Source of the DNA: Branchiostoma belcheri
Taxonomy: Eukaryota > Chordata > Leptocardii > Amphioxiformes > Branchiostomatidae
NCBI RefSeq assembly: GCF_001625305.1
Contig: NW_017803235.1
Span: 331,393-395,392, forward strand
DNA: 64,000 bases
Direction: 5' to 3'
In this document: in pieces, positions 46,874 through 56,866 of the stretch
How the letters are laid out: each line of letters opens with the position of its first letter
Numbering within the stretch: the first letter of the stretch is position 1
The notes under the pieces: model-generated
Told to the model about the DNA's origin: nothing
Seen by the model: only the letters and a program-made list of their open reading frames with translations
Databases searched by the model: none
Position numbers and translations under genes: made by a program

Positions 46874-49800
46874 ATGTCAGCAGGGAGGCAGCAGAACCAG
46901 ACGGGCCACCCAGGCAGAGGTAATTTTTTTTTATCTTAAAATAAACAGGATTAGCAGGCTACGCCAGAAAAATTTACTCAAGCAACTGGATATGCTTTTA
47001 GAAATGGTAAGACGATTCAGGTATCATCCACTTCCTTTCGTGAGTGACACTGGAGACTTGTTAAAAAGAATGTACAACCTTACCGACAACAGGGGGGGGG
47101 ATTTGGCTGCGCAGATTCCTCTTAAGCGCTTGAAACTTGGCGTTCCAAGCCCCAAAGACAGACAACACTTAGGCTCTTGTTCTAAAACAACAGGAGCATT
47201 TGACCAACTTGCATCATCCTTGTCTGACCCTTTGTTTCCTTTCCATCCAAAAAAAAATTGTCTTATTTTTTTTGAAAATATAAATGATAGCTGTATCATA
47301 TGTTGCAAATATAGATTATATATATTATATGATAGCGTCATTGATCATATTCGAATATCATCAGTACATAGCATTTGCTTCCTAGTCAATTGTAACCAGC
47401 TTATTTTCTCTATAAGTTCATAATAACGTTGTATTTCTTTACATTAAACCTCCATATGAAAGTTTTTAGTCTATCTACATTGTGCCTTAGGTTTTAAATT
47501 TTGAAAGAAAGATGTTAAAATCTCAATATTGCCGGTCCAAGATGGCGGATAGATTGAACAAGCATGACGTTAATTTACAGGCGCTTGTCGTTGCCAAAAA
47601 GGTCATTAAATACTATCAAACATTTTTGTCTTCGTTTAATTTGATTTTAACAAGAAATAGACGACTTTACACAATAAATTATGAAATGATGTAAAAAAAA
47701 AACGTCATATTACACCGTAATGACACTTGTTATTTAATGTTACTGGACACTAAAAACCGTCCAACATTTCGCATGAATACAATTTACCTGTGTTATTCAT
47801 GGCACGCCGGTCTATCAAAATCTCGGCGATATGGCAACAGGCATTTGAGTTATTATTTTATCAAAACATCCGTATGGTTCCAGTGCAGGGTGCTAGGTGG
47901 CATATCACTTTAAGACCAAATTACACCAAAAAAGGCCATGAAATACATGAAAATATCGGAAGTGTACATAAAATATAGTCACTTGAAGTTGACAGGGAAA
48001 TTGAGCTTGTACGGCCTTCTAAAAGTGAATTTTTGGAGACTCTAGCAAGCTTCCCAATTGCCCACTTCGGGCATCTCTATTTGCATCTCCTGTGCTTTTT
48101 CCTCAGCTGACATCACTGGATGACGTCAGTTCAGAAAAGAATACAGACATGCAAAACTAAAATGTAGAGGTGCAAATCATCCGCCATTACTGGCTTGTGA
48201 TGGCTTTTACAAGGTAGGGCAATAGTATTTTAAACGTAACAGGAGAACCGTGCATATTTATTGTAAATGTGTCTGATAGCCAGGTAACACTAGCTATGTC
48301 AATTGCAATTAGCTAAGGTCATATTTTGGTGTCATGGGCACTTAAATTCTGATTGCGAGGGCCATCTTTCTAAATTTCTTCACCGAAGCACACACACACA
48401 CATACACACACACATGTATACTTAGTGTCTACCAAAGATATAGCATTCTTAGTAATGGTTATAATATATTTTTTTTAATTCAAAGTTCCGTACCTCTTTT
48501 GGGTGATAAAACCAATCGATTCTATTGACATATGCGCAAGTGACGGGCTACGTGTATATGAATATCTGAAAATGTCATTAGGTTCCGGACCTACGCAACT
48601 GCCTCAGACTGACTGGCGAGCACGTGCCGACGCCGCTGCGCGTATTCCCAACCCTATATACAGCTCTAGAGCAGGTAAAATATATTCAGTTAAGACCTAG
48701 TATTGTTTTGCTTCTACAGCTATAGGTATGTTCACGTTCTGAACGTTGTGAACTTTTTTCCCCCGATGGGTGCCGGTCCCTGCTATCGTGACCTGTATTG
48801 CATTGATCTGTTGTGAAGTATCGGGTTCAAAACGTTAGCCTTTAACATTTTTGTAATTTCTTTAATGAGTTTTAAAGGGGGTTGCAACTTTACGTCTTAG
48901 ATTTCAGGACAAAATATCTAAATAGCAAGATGTCATGTAATATTAAAACGATGTAGAAAAAAAGGATGTCTTCGACTGTGATTTCTATGTCATATTATAA
49001 ACACTTTTGTTCAATTCATGGTGTCTTCTATTTACACAATTTTGCGTTTGGTTTGATACTTTTAAAGTATCAGCTGTTAATTAATTTAATCAGAAAATGT
49101 CATTGGTATTTATTTAAATATATATTATGTTAATGTTTAAAAGTAGCCACTGAAAAGAAGAAGAAGAAGGGACGCGCCTGCGCGCTGCAAATCTTCTACA
49201 ATCTTGTCACCGTGATCATCGCTGTTCTATTGTCTTATTTTGTAGGTCAGTTTCCTTTTATCGTCTAATGAATTTGGCTTATCAAATGGATGATTTTGAA
49301 ATCTTAAAATCACATCATTATTGAACATTAGAGTTGGTGACTTCCACTCTCTATTTTATTGCAAAAACAGTAAGATTCACTGTTTTCGAGAAGGTGGAAA
49401 CGTTGAAAACGCGTGTACAGGAGTTGGAAGGTAAGTGGTAATATTTATTCCATACATGTTATGCGTGAAATATTTTGTTTTTCCTCATGTTTATTTTTCT
49501 TTTCGTCTTCTCCTGCCATCTTGTTGAATGGATTCAATTTTTTTAGTTTAGGGCCAAAAGACCTGACATCTGGTGTGGAGGTATATTAGGCGAATGCCTT
49601 TTATCAGTTTTTTTAAATATAGGCTTTAAAGTTGTTTTATTTGGGTTTTTATATGTATTGTGTCGTGTGTTAATTCGGTAAAAACTCAATACAACTTGTT
49701 AACAGCAAGACCCAAGGTAGCTATATGCTAGGAAGTTTAGATTGCATTCAGTAATTCGTTCTCACTCACGCCTGTTAGTAAAACATTGTGCACACTAAGC

Positions 49801-52800
49801 CCACCACTTTGGTGAAAATCTGTATTTTGACTATTTCTATGACATATTAATATTAAAAAAATTAATTCAATAAGTTTGCAAACCCCATGTCAGGTCTTCG
49901 ATTTCACTTATGAATGTTAAAAAAATCAGATTAAAACTTTGCGACCGCAAAATGTAGACCGCAATGCATAGGTTAAATTCTATTGTCCTTTTTGCGTTTA
50001 ATGTTGTCTACATATTGATAACAATCATGTAAATGATGAAATTTCATCTTAATTAGGTCGAAAAAGTTAAATATATCATGTTCCATGTAACGTGTCATTT
50101 AGGTTTATGTATTTAGTCAATTCATTTTGGACCTCATTTTTGTTTATACGTGGATTTAGAGCTGTGCACCCATTTTTTTTCTCTGGGTGCACCAGTGCAC
50201 CAACCAATGCACCAAATTTTGTGTAGTTTTTAATTAGTAACGTTTAACACTTACGTGTCACCATTGTTGTACTCCGTGTACCTAAGACGCGCTTTGGACT
50301 ATAATGGGGGTGATACAGAGCTAGCTGTAAAATCGCATGTATCTCAAGTTTGGTGTGACCAATCAACTTCAAATTTGGAAGTAACTTAGAGAAAATACCA
50401 ATGGTTCTAAATAATCACTTCTTTCTTCAACAATCTGCATAATTGTTTGATAATTGATATTAATATTAGATTATTGTGAGGCGATAAAATCGGCCTAGAT
50501 CAAACCATTCTGCTCAGAATTGTAATACTGAACTTTCAGAGAATGTAGAGAGATCCCCACTTTATAGGTCCCAACGCTTCGTTCACACAAGGAGGTTTTA
50601 ATTCTATCTCTATGGTTCACACAATGCATTAACTCTAGTACAAAAATGTACCTCCTTGATTAGTCCGTAATATAATCTCCTGGAATTCGGTATACACTAC
50701 GTATTCGGTATACACTACGTATTGGTACTGAAATGGAGAACAAAGATTGTCTGAACATGGCTGAAATCAAGGAGGTTATTACCTCGCACAGTTGAAGTCG
50801 GGCTGCATCGCCAATTTATAAGACTCCGTTATATAGACTTGAGATTCTGGTGGATACATGCTGTATTTAGGAAAATGTTTTGTTTTTCATTCTTAGTATC
50901 TTTTTAAGCATGTTGCAAGCTATTAAGTCGTCTTACGTAGAAGGACAAGAACACTGAAAATTCAAAAAGGTGTGAAGTTAGCACAAACAAATGCAAAATA
51001 GCAGGAGGGGCAGTGGGTGGTAAAGCTACAGCAATTATCACTATACCTATTGCATATTATGATCCTCTACTCGCACCCTGCTCATTTAAATGCCATTATG
51101 ATATTAAAATGGGGTCTTTGCTGGGGGAAAGAAAGCGCGTCTTAGGTACACAGAGTAGTTCTTTCGAAATGAAGCATAATGAGTTGTTGCTGATTTGCTT
51201 ATTTTATTTTATATGGTGCACCAAACAAAATTTTTCTGCACCCAATTTTTCAGGTCGGGTGCACTAGTGAACCTATTATTAAAATGAATTTCGAGCGCTG
51301 TTATGACATAAACAACACAATTACTCTTTTTTAAAAGAAGGTCAGGCAAAAATGAATGGATCTGCTGGGCCACCAGGTCCTCCTGGTCCACCAGGAGAAA
51401 TTGGACCAAAAGGGCCAGCTGGCCCTGTGTCTGCTGGTCAAGCAGGCCCCCTGGTCCACCAGGAGAAAGGGGACCAATAGTTCCTGTTGGCACTGTGTCT
51501 GCTGGGCCACCAGGCCCTCCTGGTCCACCAGGACCAAAGGGACCAGTAGGTCCAGCTGGCCCTGTGTCTGCTGATCCACCAAGCCCCCCTGGTCCACCAG
51601 GACCAAAGGGAGCAATAGTTCCAGCTGGCCCTGTGTCTGCTAGTCAAGCAGGTCCTCCTGGTCCACCAGGACCAAAGGGAGCAATAGTTCCAGCTGGCCC
51701 TGTGTCTGCTAGTCAAGCAGGCCCTCCTGGTCCACCAGGAGAAATGGGACCAAAAGGGCCAGCTGGCCCTGTGTCTGCTGGTCAAGCAGGCCTCCCTGGT
51801 CCACCAGGAGAAAGGGGACCAATAGGTCCTGTTGGCACTGTGTCTGCTGGGCCACCAGGCCCTCCTGGTCCACCAGGACCAAAGGGACCAATAGGTCCAG
51901 CTGACCCTGTGTCTGCTGGGCCACCTGGACCTCCAGGAGAAATGGGACAAGTTGGGCCACCTGGCCTTGTGTCTGCCTGCCATGGGCCATCTGGACCTCC
52001 AGGAGAACCAGCTCGTTGTTGTACTGAAGCTGACATTTTTTTTTTTTATTTTACGCCATGCCATAAGTATGAACGAAATGTGTTTTTTTCATGTTTTTTT
52101 ATTTTATTTTTTCACCTCCTGTCATTTCCAAAGTTCATTAAACGTCAGATGAACCTCATGCAGGGAGGAAGGGTAACCTGAGACTTAATAGCCTTAGACT
52201 TTGTTTCTTGTGGGGTGTGTGGTTGTCCCAGGTTTTTGAAATTGCTGTATTGTTTTGCATTGTATTCTAAGCTTCAACATGCCTTTTACATACTTTGTAA
52301 GCTTAGCCTGCCATTTTGACCTTATTTGATAAAGGGGATCGGGAGTTAAATTTAAAGGCTCCATATCAGACTTGCATGATTTGGTAATAGTTTACATTAG
52401 CAGAAGTTATATTAAGAAATATCCACTTTGGCAAACGCGATTTTTATAATATTTGGTATGTTGTTCAAAAAGCCCAAAGGCAGTTTTCCTTTAGTTGGCT
52501 CAAGTTTCTCATGCATGGTCTGTTTTTCTTTCCTCAGATAGCTTTTTCTACTATCGTAGAGTGGAATTCGTTGCCACCAAGCATAGTTGCATCATCACTA
52601 GAAAGCTTTAAACAACTCCTTGAGTGATTAAGTGTAACAAGTCGTTTGATGTAAAAAAATGTAGCTGCACCACGTGAGTGCGAATTCGAAGCTGATGTGT
52701 TGCGCCGAATGGCGGTTTAACTGGCTATACACTGTCAGATACAGATTTTGATGCTTAAAAATTAGTGGTGGACTTCAGTCTACCAGCAGCTTGTTCTTTA

Positions 52801-53852
52801 ACTAAAGGAATAATTTCTGATGTCTTCAGGGCACTTTCAATACCAACCATGTCTTCCTTAGATGGATATTTACGAATAACCGGTACATTTTTTTTAGTCA
52901 GCTGTCCTCTTGGGTATTGGAAATGGCGTGGAACCTGCTACAGTGTCGTCAACGACAAAAAGTCATTCAGCAACGCGACAACGACCTGTCGCAAAGATGG
53001 CGGCACCCTCTTCATGCCTAAGGATGCTGAGACCAACGCCATCCTCATCTCCCTGGCGGGCAAGCAAAGCCACTGGATCGGCCTCCATGATCAGCGCGAG
53101 GAAGGGCACTTTGAATGGTTGGATGGCTCTGCACTGGGGGCGTTTAACTCGTGGGACCGAGACAGCAATGAGCCAGATAACATACGCAATCAAGACTGTG
53201 TTCGTTGGAAAGTTGCCAAATGGCACGACAGAGCCTGCAATGAGTTGAAACGGTTCATCTGCCAAGTTGTTCCAAGTATGTTCTTTACACTTCTGGACTA
53301 TTTAAAAAGCTTTCATATTTCCAAATTTTTTATTATGTATATGTTAATTTCTTCTAACGTCAAGGTACATTTACCATTGCCAATAAACTTTTGCCTGGCA
53401 AAAATGCCAATATATAGATTAAAAAGATATATGCGTTAAAAATAACTGATGTTTTTTTTACATTTTTGGAAATGGACTGGTAACGACAATGTACAGATAC
53501 GTTTTCCACTACAGCTATCAGAGATGTAAACTTTTTGCCAACAAGTACTGTGGATATCATTCAATTTAAATGGGTGATAGTTGATTGTGATAGCTCTTTA
53601 TATGTAATATAACCAACTCACACGATGATACGTGCTCACTAAACAGTAACGAACATGTTCCTGTCGGTGGCTTTACATATATTAAGAAAAACATTGTATA
53701 GATTAAGTATGACTGTGTTATAAAGTGTTCGGATGCAATGAGCATTATACCGTATGCGTAATACGTCGATGATAAACAATTAAACCTACTTTATCTATTT
53801 ACTAGCTTCAACTGATCATTGTTTTGTGTTTTCTCCTGCAGAGCAAACCTAG
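46874..53852 (+). CDS. Type II transmembrane collagen-like C-type lectin receptor (gene B), frameshifted
   Basis: Join 46874-46919, 48582-48674, 49147-49245, 49371-49430, 51341-about 52020, 52898-53275 and 53842-53852. Phases match throughout except that the collagen exon's donor is uncertain (GTACTG at 52021 or GTTGTT at 52015). Order: a cytoplasmic leader, NPIY (39-42), a Lys-rich stop, a membrane span (about 62-79), a short coiled coil (80-99), a collagen-like stalk and a CTLD with a short tail ending in TAG. This is the layout of membrane collectins and scavenger-type lectins. A one-base loss near 51448 breaks the collagen frame early, so as read the protein would end before the CTLD. It may be a pseudogene, a polymorphism or a sequencing error. 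Gene B is a tandem paralogue of gene A (shared 93-nt exon and near-identical CTLD phrases). Confidence 0.6.
48582..48674 (+). CDS. 93-nt cytoplasmic exon of gene B with NPxY motif
   Basis: It has the same length and phase (1-1) as exon 3 of gene A, with QTDWRARAD matching QTDYQARAE. The second tyrosine is at the same exon position (27), but the context is NPIYSS instead of VTYANI. NPxY is a known endocytosis/PTB-binding signal. The donor is CAG followed by GTAAAA. Confidence 0.7.
50160..51285. mobile_element. Possible DNA-transposon remnant with GTGCACC-rich ends
   Basis: The left part (GTGCACCC, GGTGCACCAGTGCACCAA, AAATTTTGT) is inverted near 51215-51270 (ATGGTGCACCAAACAAAATT, GGGTGCACTAGTG). 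The right edge, CAGCGCTCGAAATTCA on the minus strand, looks hAT-like. No duplication was confirmed and the arms are imperfect. It lies in an intron of gene B just before the collagen exon. Confidence 0.35.
51341..52020 (+). CDS. Collagen-like stalk exon of gene B (frameshifted)
   Basis: It encodes Gly-x-y blocks ([31 protein letters not shown]) punctuated by VSA or VSAGQA/VSASQA spacers that break the Gly register. The DNA is a minisatellite of roughly 54-63-bp units sharing CTGGTCCACCAGGA. GQAGP at 51440 has GGCCCCCTGG where the sister unit at 51786 has GGCCTCCCTGG. That one-base loss shifts the frame until a TAG near 51478. The frame reopens from 51495 onward. Some Gly positions are replaced (GAIVPAG). 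The end ARCCTEAD carries two Cys that could link chains. Confidence 0.75.
52505..52640 (+). mobile_element. Short LINE 3' fragment
   Basis: The plus strand reads [20 protein letters not shown], then SFKQLLE and a stop. This is the terminal motif (W-N-x-L-P ... SFK) of CR1/L2/Jockey-type ORF2 proteins. It lies in the intron before the CTLD exon of gene B. Confidence 0.65.
52898..53275 (+). CDS. CTLD exon of gene B
   Basis: A complete CTLD with [59 protein letters not shown] and FICQ. Compared with gene A, the EPN is EPD and the WND is WHD, changes at the sugar/calcium site that would weaken or alter binding. The cysteines are intact. The DNA shows no stop in this exon. Confidence 0.88.
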
Positions 53853-54140
53853 GTGGTGGGCAGAACCCCAGTTTCCACGGCACAAAAGTTCCGTCATTGT
53901 CATCAACAAAATTGCAAGCTTTGAAGGAAAAGAAAGATAGCTGAATTATAGGCTTTCCATAACGAAATCCAGAAATATTTACCTGTTTGAAATTTTTATT
54001 TGATTATTTCTCAGCTACTTGCCTAAAGATCTTAATAGACTGTACTGAAATTAAGATGCATATGTGATTGTGACACAAAAATTACATTTTACTATTATCT
54101 TTTTAGTTTGAGAAAGGTCGTAACTGATGCTTTAAAGGAA
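53853..54140. other. 3' flank of gene B
   Basis: Probable 3' UTR. It ends at the TTTAAAGGAA target-site duplication of the next LINE. Confidence 0.35.
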
Positions 54141-55469
54141 CTTACTTACTTACTTAGTTCGAGCTCCCGCTCGAACCAATCCTGAGAGTTGTCTCCAAAG
54201 CACTTTGTCCTCCATGGCCTTCTTTATCTCCCTGGTGTCCTGTAAGTTGGTGTCTTTGCGCAGATTATCCAGGAATGTTACTCTGGGTCTCCCTCTGCTC
54301 CGTTTTCCTTTTAACGGTTCCCACAGAACGAGACTTGATCCCAGGATGTCCGGGTGTCTAATGCAGTGACCGGCGATTTTCATCCTGCGTTCTCGTATTT
54401 TGTCTGTGACAGCAGGTAGATCCTGGTACAACTGTTGGTTTGTAAGTTTGAGTTGCCATGGAATGTTTAGGCACATTCGTAACATTCGGGTATAACAGCC
54501 GTTCAGCCTTTTTTCGAGTGATTTGGTCAGGGACCACGTTTCGGATCCATATAAGAGAATGGACTCAACTGTGGCAATAAACAGCCTTTGTTTGATTTTA
54601 CGTGGTAGATTAGACTTCCAAATCTTGCTTAGCTTATGACAGCTTTTCCACGCTAATGCTTTTCTTACCTCAAAATCTGTTTCTGCGTCTTTCATCCAGG
54701 ATCCAAGGTATTTAAAGTTCTTAACTACTTCGACAGTGTCGCCACTCTTAGTTTTAATAATGACTGGATCTTTCTGATTAAACGCCATAAGTTTTGTTTT
54801 GCCGGCGTTTAGCTGGAGCCCGACTTTAGCAGCTTCGTTTTCCATACGGCATAGGAGTTCTTGTGCCTGTGCTATTTTCTCGGCTAAAAGTGCTATGTCA
54901 TCTGCGAAGTCGAAATCGCTTATGACGACTGGTGGGTGCCGCCTACTTTTTCGTCTTTCTAGCTCAAAGCCCAGTTCATATTCGCGATCTCCGATAGTTT
55001 GTCGCATGACATAATCTACGACAATAACAAAGAGATATGGTGCCAAGGTATCTCCTTGTAGGACACCAGCAGTGATATTGAATAACTCAGTTTCACCTTC
55101 TGGAGTAATCACTTTTGCCCGAGTATCTTGGTATAGAAGATTGATAGCATTTATTAGTGTGCCAGGAATCCCATAGGCCCTGAGGATTTCCATCATTTTC
55201 CCTCGGTGAACACTGTCAAATGCTTTGCGGAAATCCACAAATATGATGATTGCTTCAAGATTGTGGTTGAGCACATCTTCTATCAGCCTCCGAAGGGCAA
55301 GAATGTGAGAAGTTGTGGATCGCCCTGGGCGGAAACCATTCTGGTTAGGTCTCAGTATATTTTCAACTGCAGGCTGTATGCGATTTAAAATCATTTTGTT
55401 TGCGATCTTTGCTGCAATGTTTGTAAGCATGATGCCCCTGTAGTTGGTATAATCCCGTAAGTCTCCAGA
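54141..55469 (-). mobile_element. RTE-like non-LTR retrotransposon, 5'-truncated, 10-bp duplication
   Basis: TTTAAAGGAA occurs at 54131-54140 and 55470-55479, exactly bracketing the element. On the minus strand one open frame of 426 codons (and a few residues more: SGDLRDYTNYRGI) runs NQNGFRPGRSTTSHILALRR, FVDFRKAFDSVHRGKM, GVLQGDTLAPYLF, FADDIALLAE, LNAGKTKLMAF, KYLGSW, GSETWSLTKSLEKRLNGCY and GKRSRGRPRVTFLDNLRKD, then a stop. All RT catalytic blocks from block 2 on are intact. The 3' end carries an AAGT tetranucleotide tail. There is no endonuclease because of the 5' truncation. The open frame and clean duplication mean a young insertion. The clade is inferred. Confidence 0.85.
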
Positions 55470-55479
55470 TTTAAAGGAA

Positions 55480-56205
55480 AAGAAGACTTTTAATAAAATT
55501 TTGAAAGAAAAATAATGAAAGGAAATGTTTTCAAGATGATGGAATAATTCTTTTTTTAATACAGTAAGATCGGTTACAAGGCTAATTCAATAACATCATT
55601 GGTAAAAGTTAAAATGACGGACAATATCATTGTCTGTGAGCAAAACATATCGCATGAAATTTTATGTTTTGGAAAAATAATATTGGCGTTTTTACCACAC
55701 AATAACTTTTAGTTTTGTATATTATTGATATTTGGTTTAAAAATTAAGAATTCTAACACTTGTTCTAACCTTCAATACAAATCTCATTATTCAAAGTTTT
55801 CTTACTGTTGCAACAGACGATGGAAGTTGTAGCAGACGCCATTATTCCATTGTACACCCTCTTTGTTTATCTTTATGTTTTCTCATATGCCTTTTCTTTT
55901 AATGTATATAGCCTTTTAGACAGTTTCAGACGATAAAGATACATAAATGATGTCATATTTATGTTATGTTATGGATACATTTGAGTTATAAAGAATTTCG
56001 GCTGTTTTAACCCTCCGAAAATACCGCCGAAGATACAATGGTCTCTTGCATTGAGAGAGTAAATTTTAAAGATTGCTGTAAAGAACCCAGTGGCACTATA
56101 GTGATCTGAAACGTTATATTGACATATTTGACAAGCTTTGTGGTTTCAGAGGTGTAGCAAATATTTAAATATTTAGTTTCATGTAAATTCCCGTTTGTAG
56201 AACCA
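55480..56205. other. Unassigned AT-rich stretch
   Basis: 55560-55660 faintly resembles the 3280-3330 portion of the piggyBac-like MITE (CATCATTGGT, AATGACGGAC, ATATCAT). It is too short to call. Confidence 0.25.
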
Positions 56206-56741
56206 CCAGGTCCCAGAGAACATTTGTGATCAGAGCTATAACCATCTGGAATACTCTCCCTAGCGAAACTCGAACAACCCGCTCCATCAGCTCCTTTAAA
56301 AACAAACTATGGACAATACTTGATAAATACTTGACGACAACTACTTAGTAAAACGGTACGAGTTCAATAGAAATGTATTGACAATGTAAATATAGTGCAC
56401 AACGTAATTATAGTAAATGCATGATGTCTAGGCCAGATTTTACTGCAACCATCTGTTATGTAATAGTATGTTAACCTGACATATAAATATAGTACACAAT
56501 ATAATTGTAGTAAACGCACGACGACTAGGCCGGATCTCATAGCTTGTTAACGTTTGGCCACAACATCTGTTATGTAATAGTATGTTTATCTGAAGTGTAA
56601 CTGACACTGTTAACTGTTACCTGTTCCGAATTGTTCATGTTCTTGTTGTGAGGGCTAGACCTTTATAATAGCCTCCGGCTAGTTGGGCAGTCCTAGCTGT
56701 ATACATATGTGCTATCAGCCTAATAAATCAAATCAAATCAA
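56206..56741 (+). mobile_element. LINE 3' end with AAATC tail
   Basis: It reads RSQRTFVIRAITIWNTLPSE, then SISSFKNKLWTILDKYL and a stop near 56347. A 3' UTR follows with an imperfect ~125-bp tandem duplication (GCATGATGTCTAGGCC and GCACGACGACTAGGCC), GCCTCCGGCTAGTTGGGCAG and a final AAATCAAATCAAATCA tail. It is 5'-truncated. Confidence 0.7.
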
Positions 56742-56866
56742 TGTTAAATGTTGTCAGGATGTAATAGGACCTGTAATTTCGGGTGTGTAACTTTTGGATG
56801 TTCTTGGTTAAATTACAACCGTATCTTTAAATATGGAACATAACAATAATACGGTTAGAATATTAA

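Noticed and set aside
46992..47423. 143-codon ORF in intron 1 of lectin gene B
   Set aside because: The first ~60 residues look somewhat protein-like but no family or splice sites fit, and the rest is AT-rich. Left unassigned.
51438..52064. 208-codon minus-strand ORF opposite the collagen exon
   Set aside because: Trp/Ser/Arg repeat peptide is the antisense shadow of the Gly-Pro repeat.
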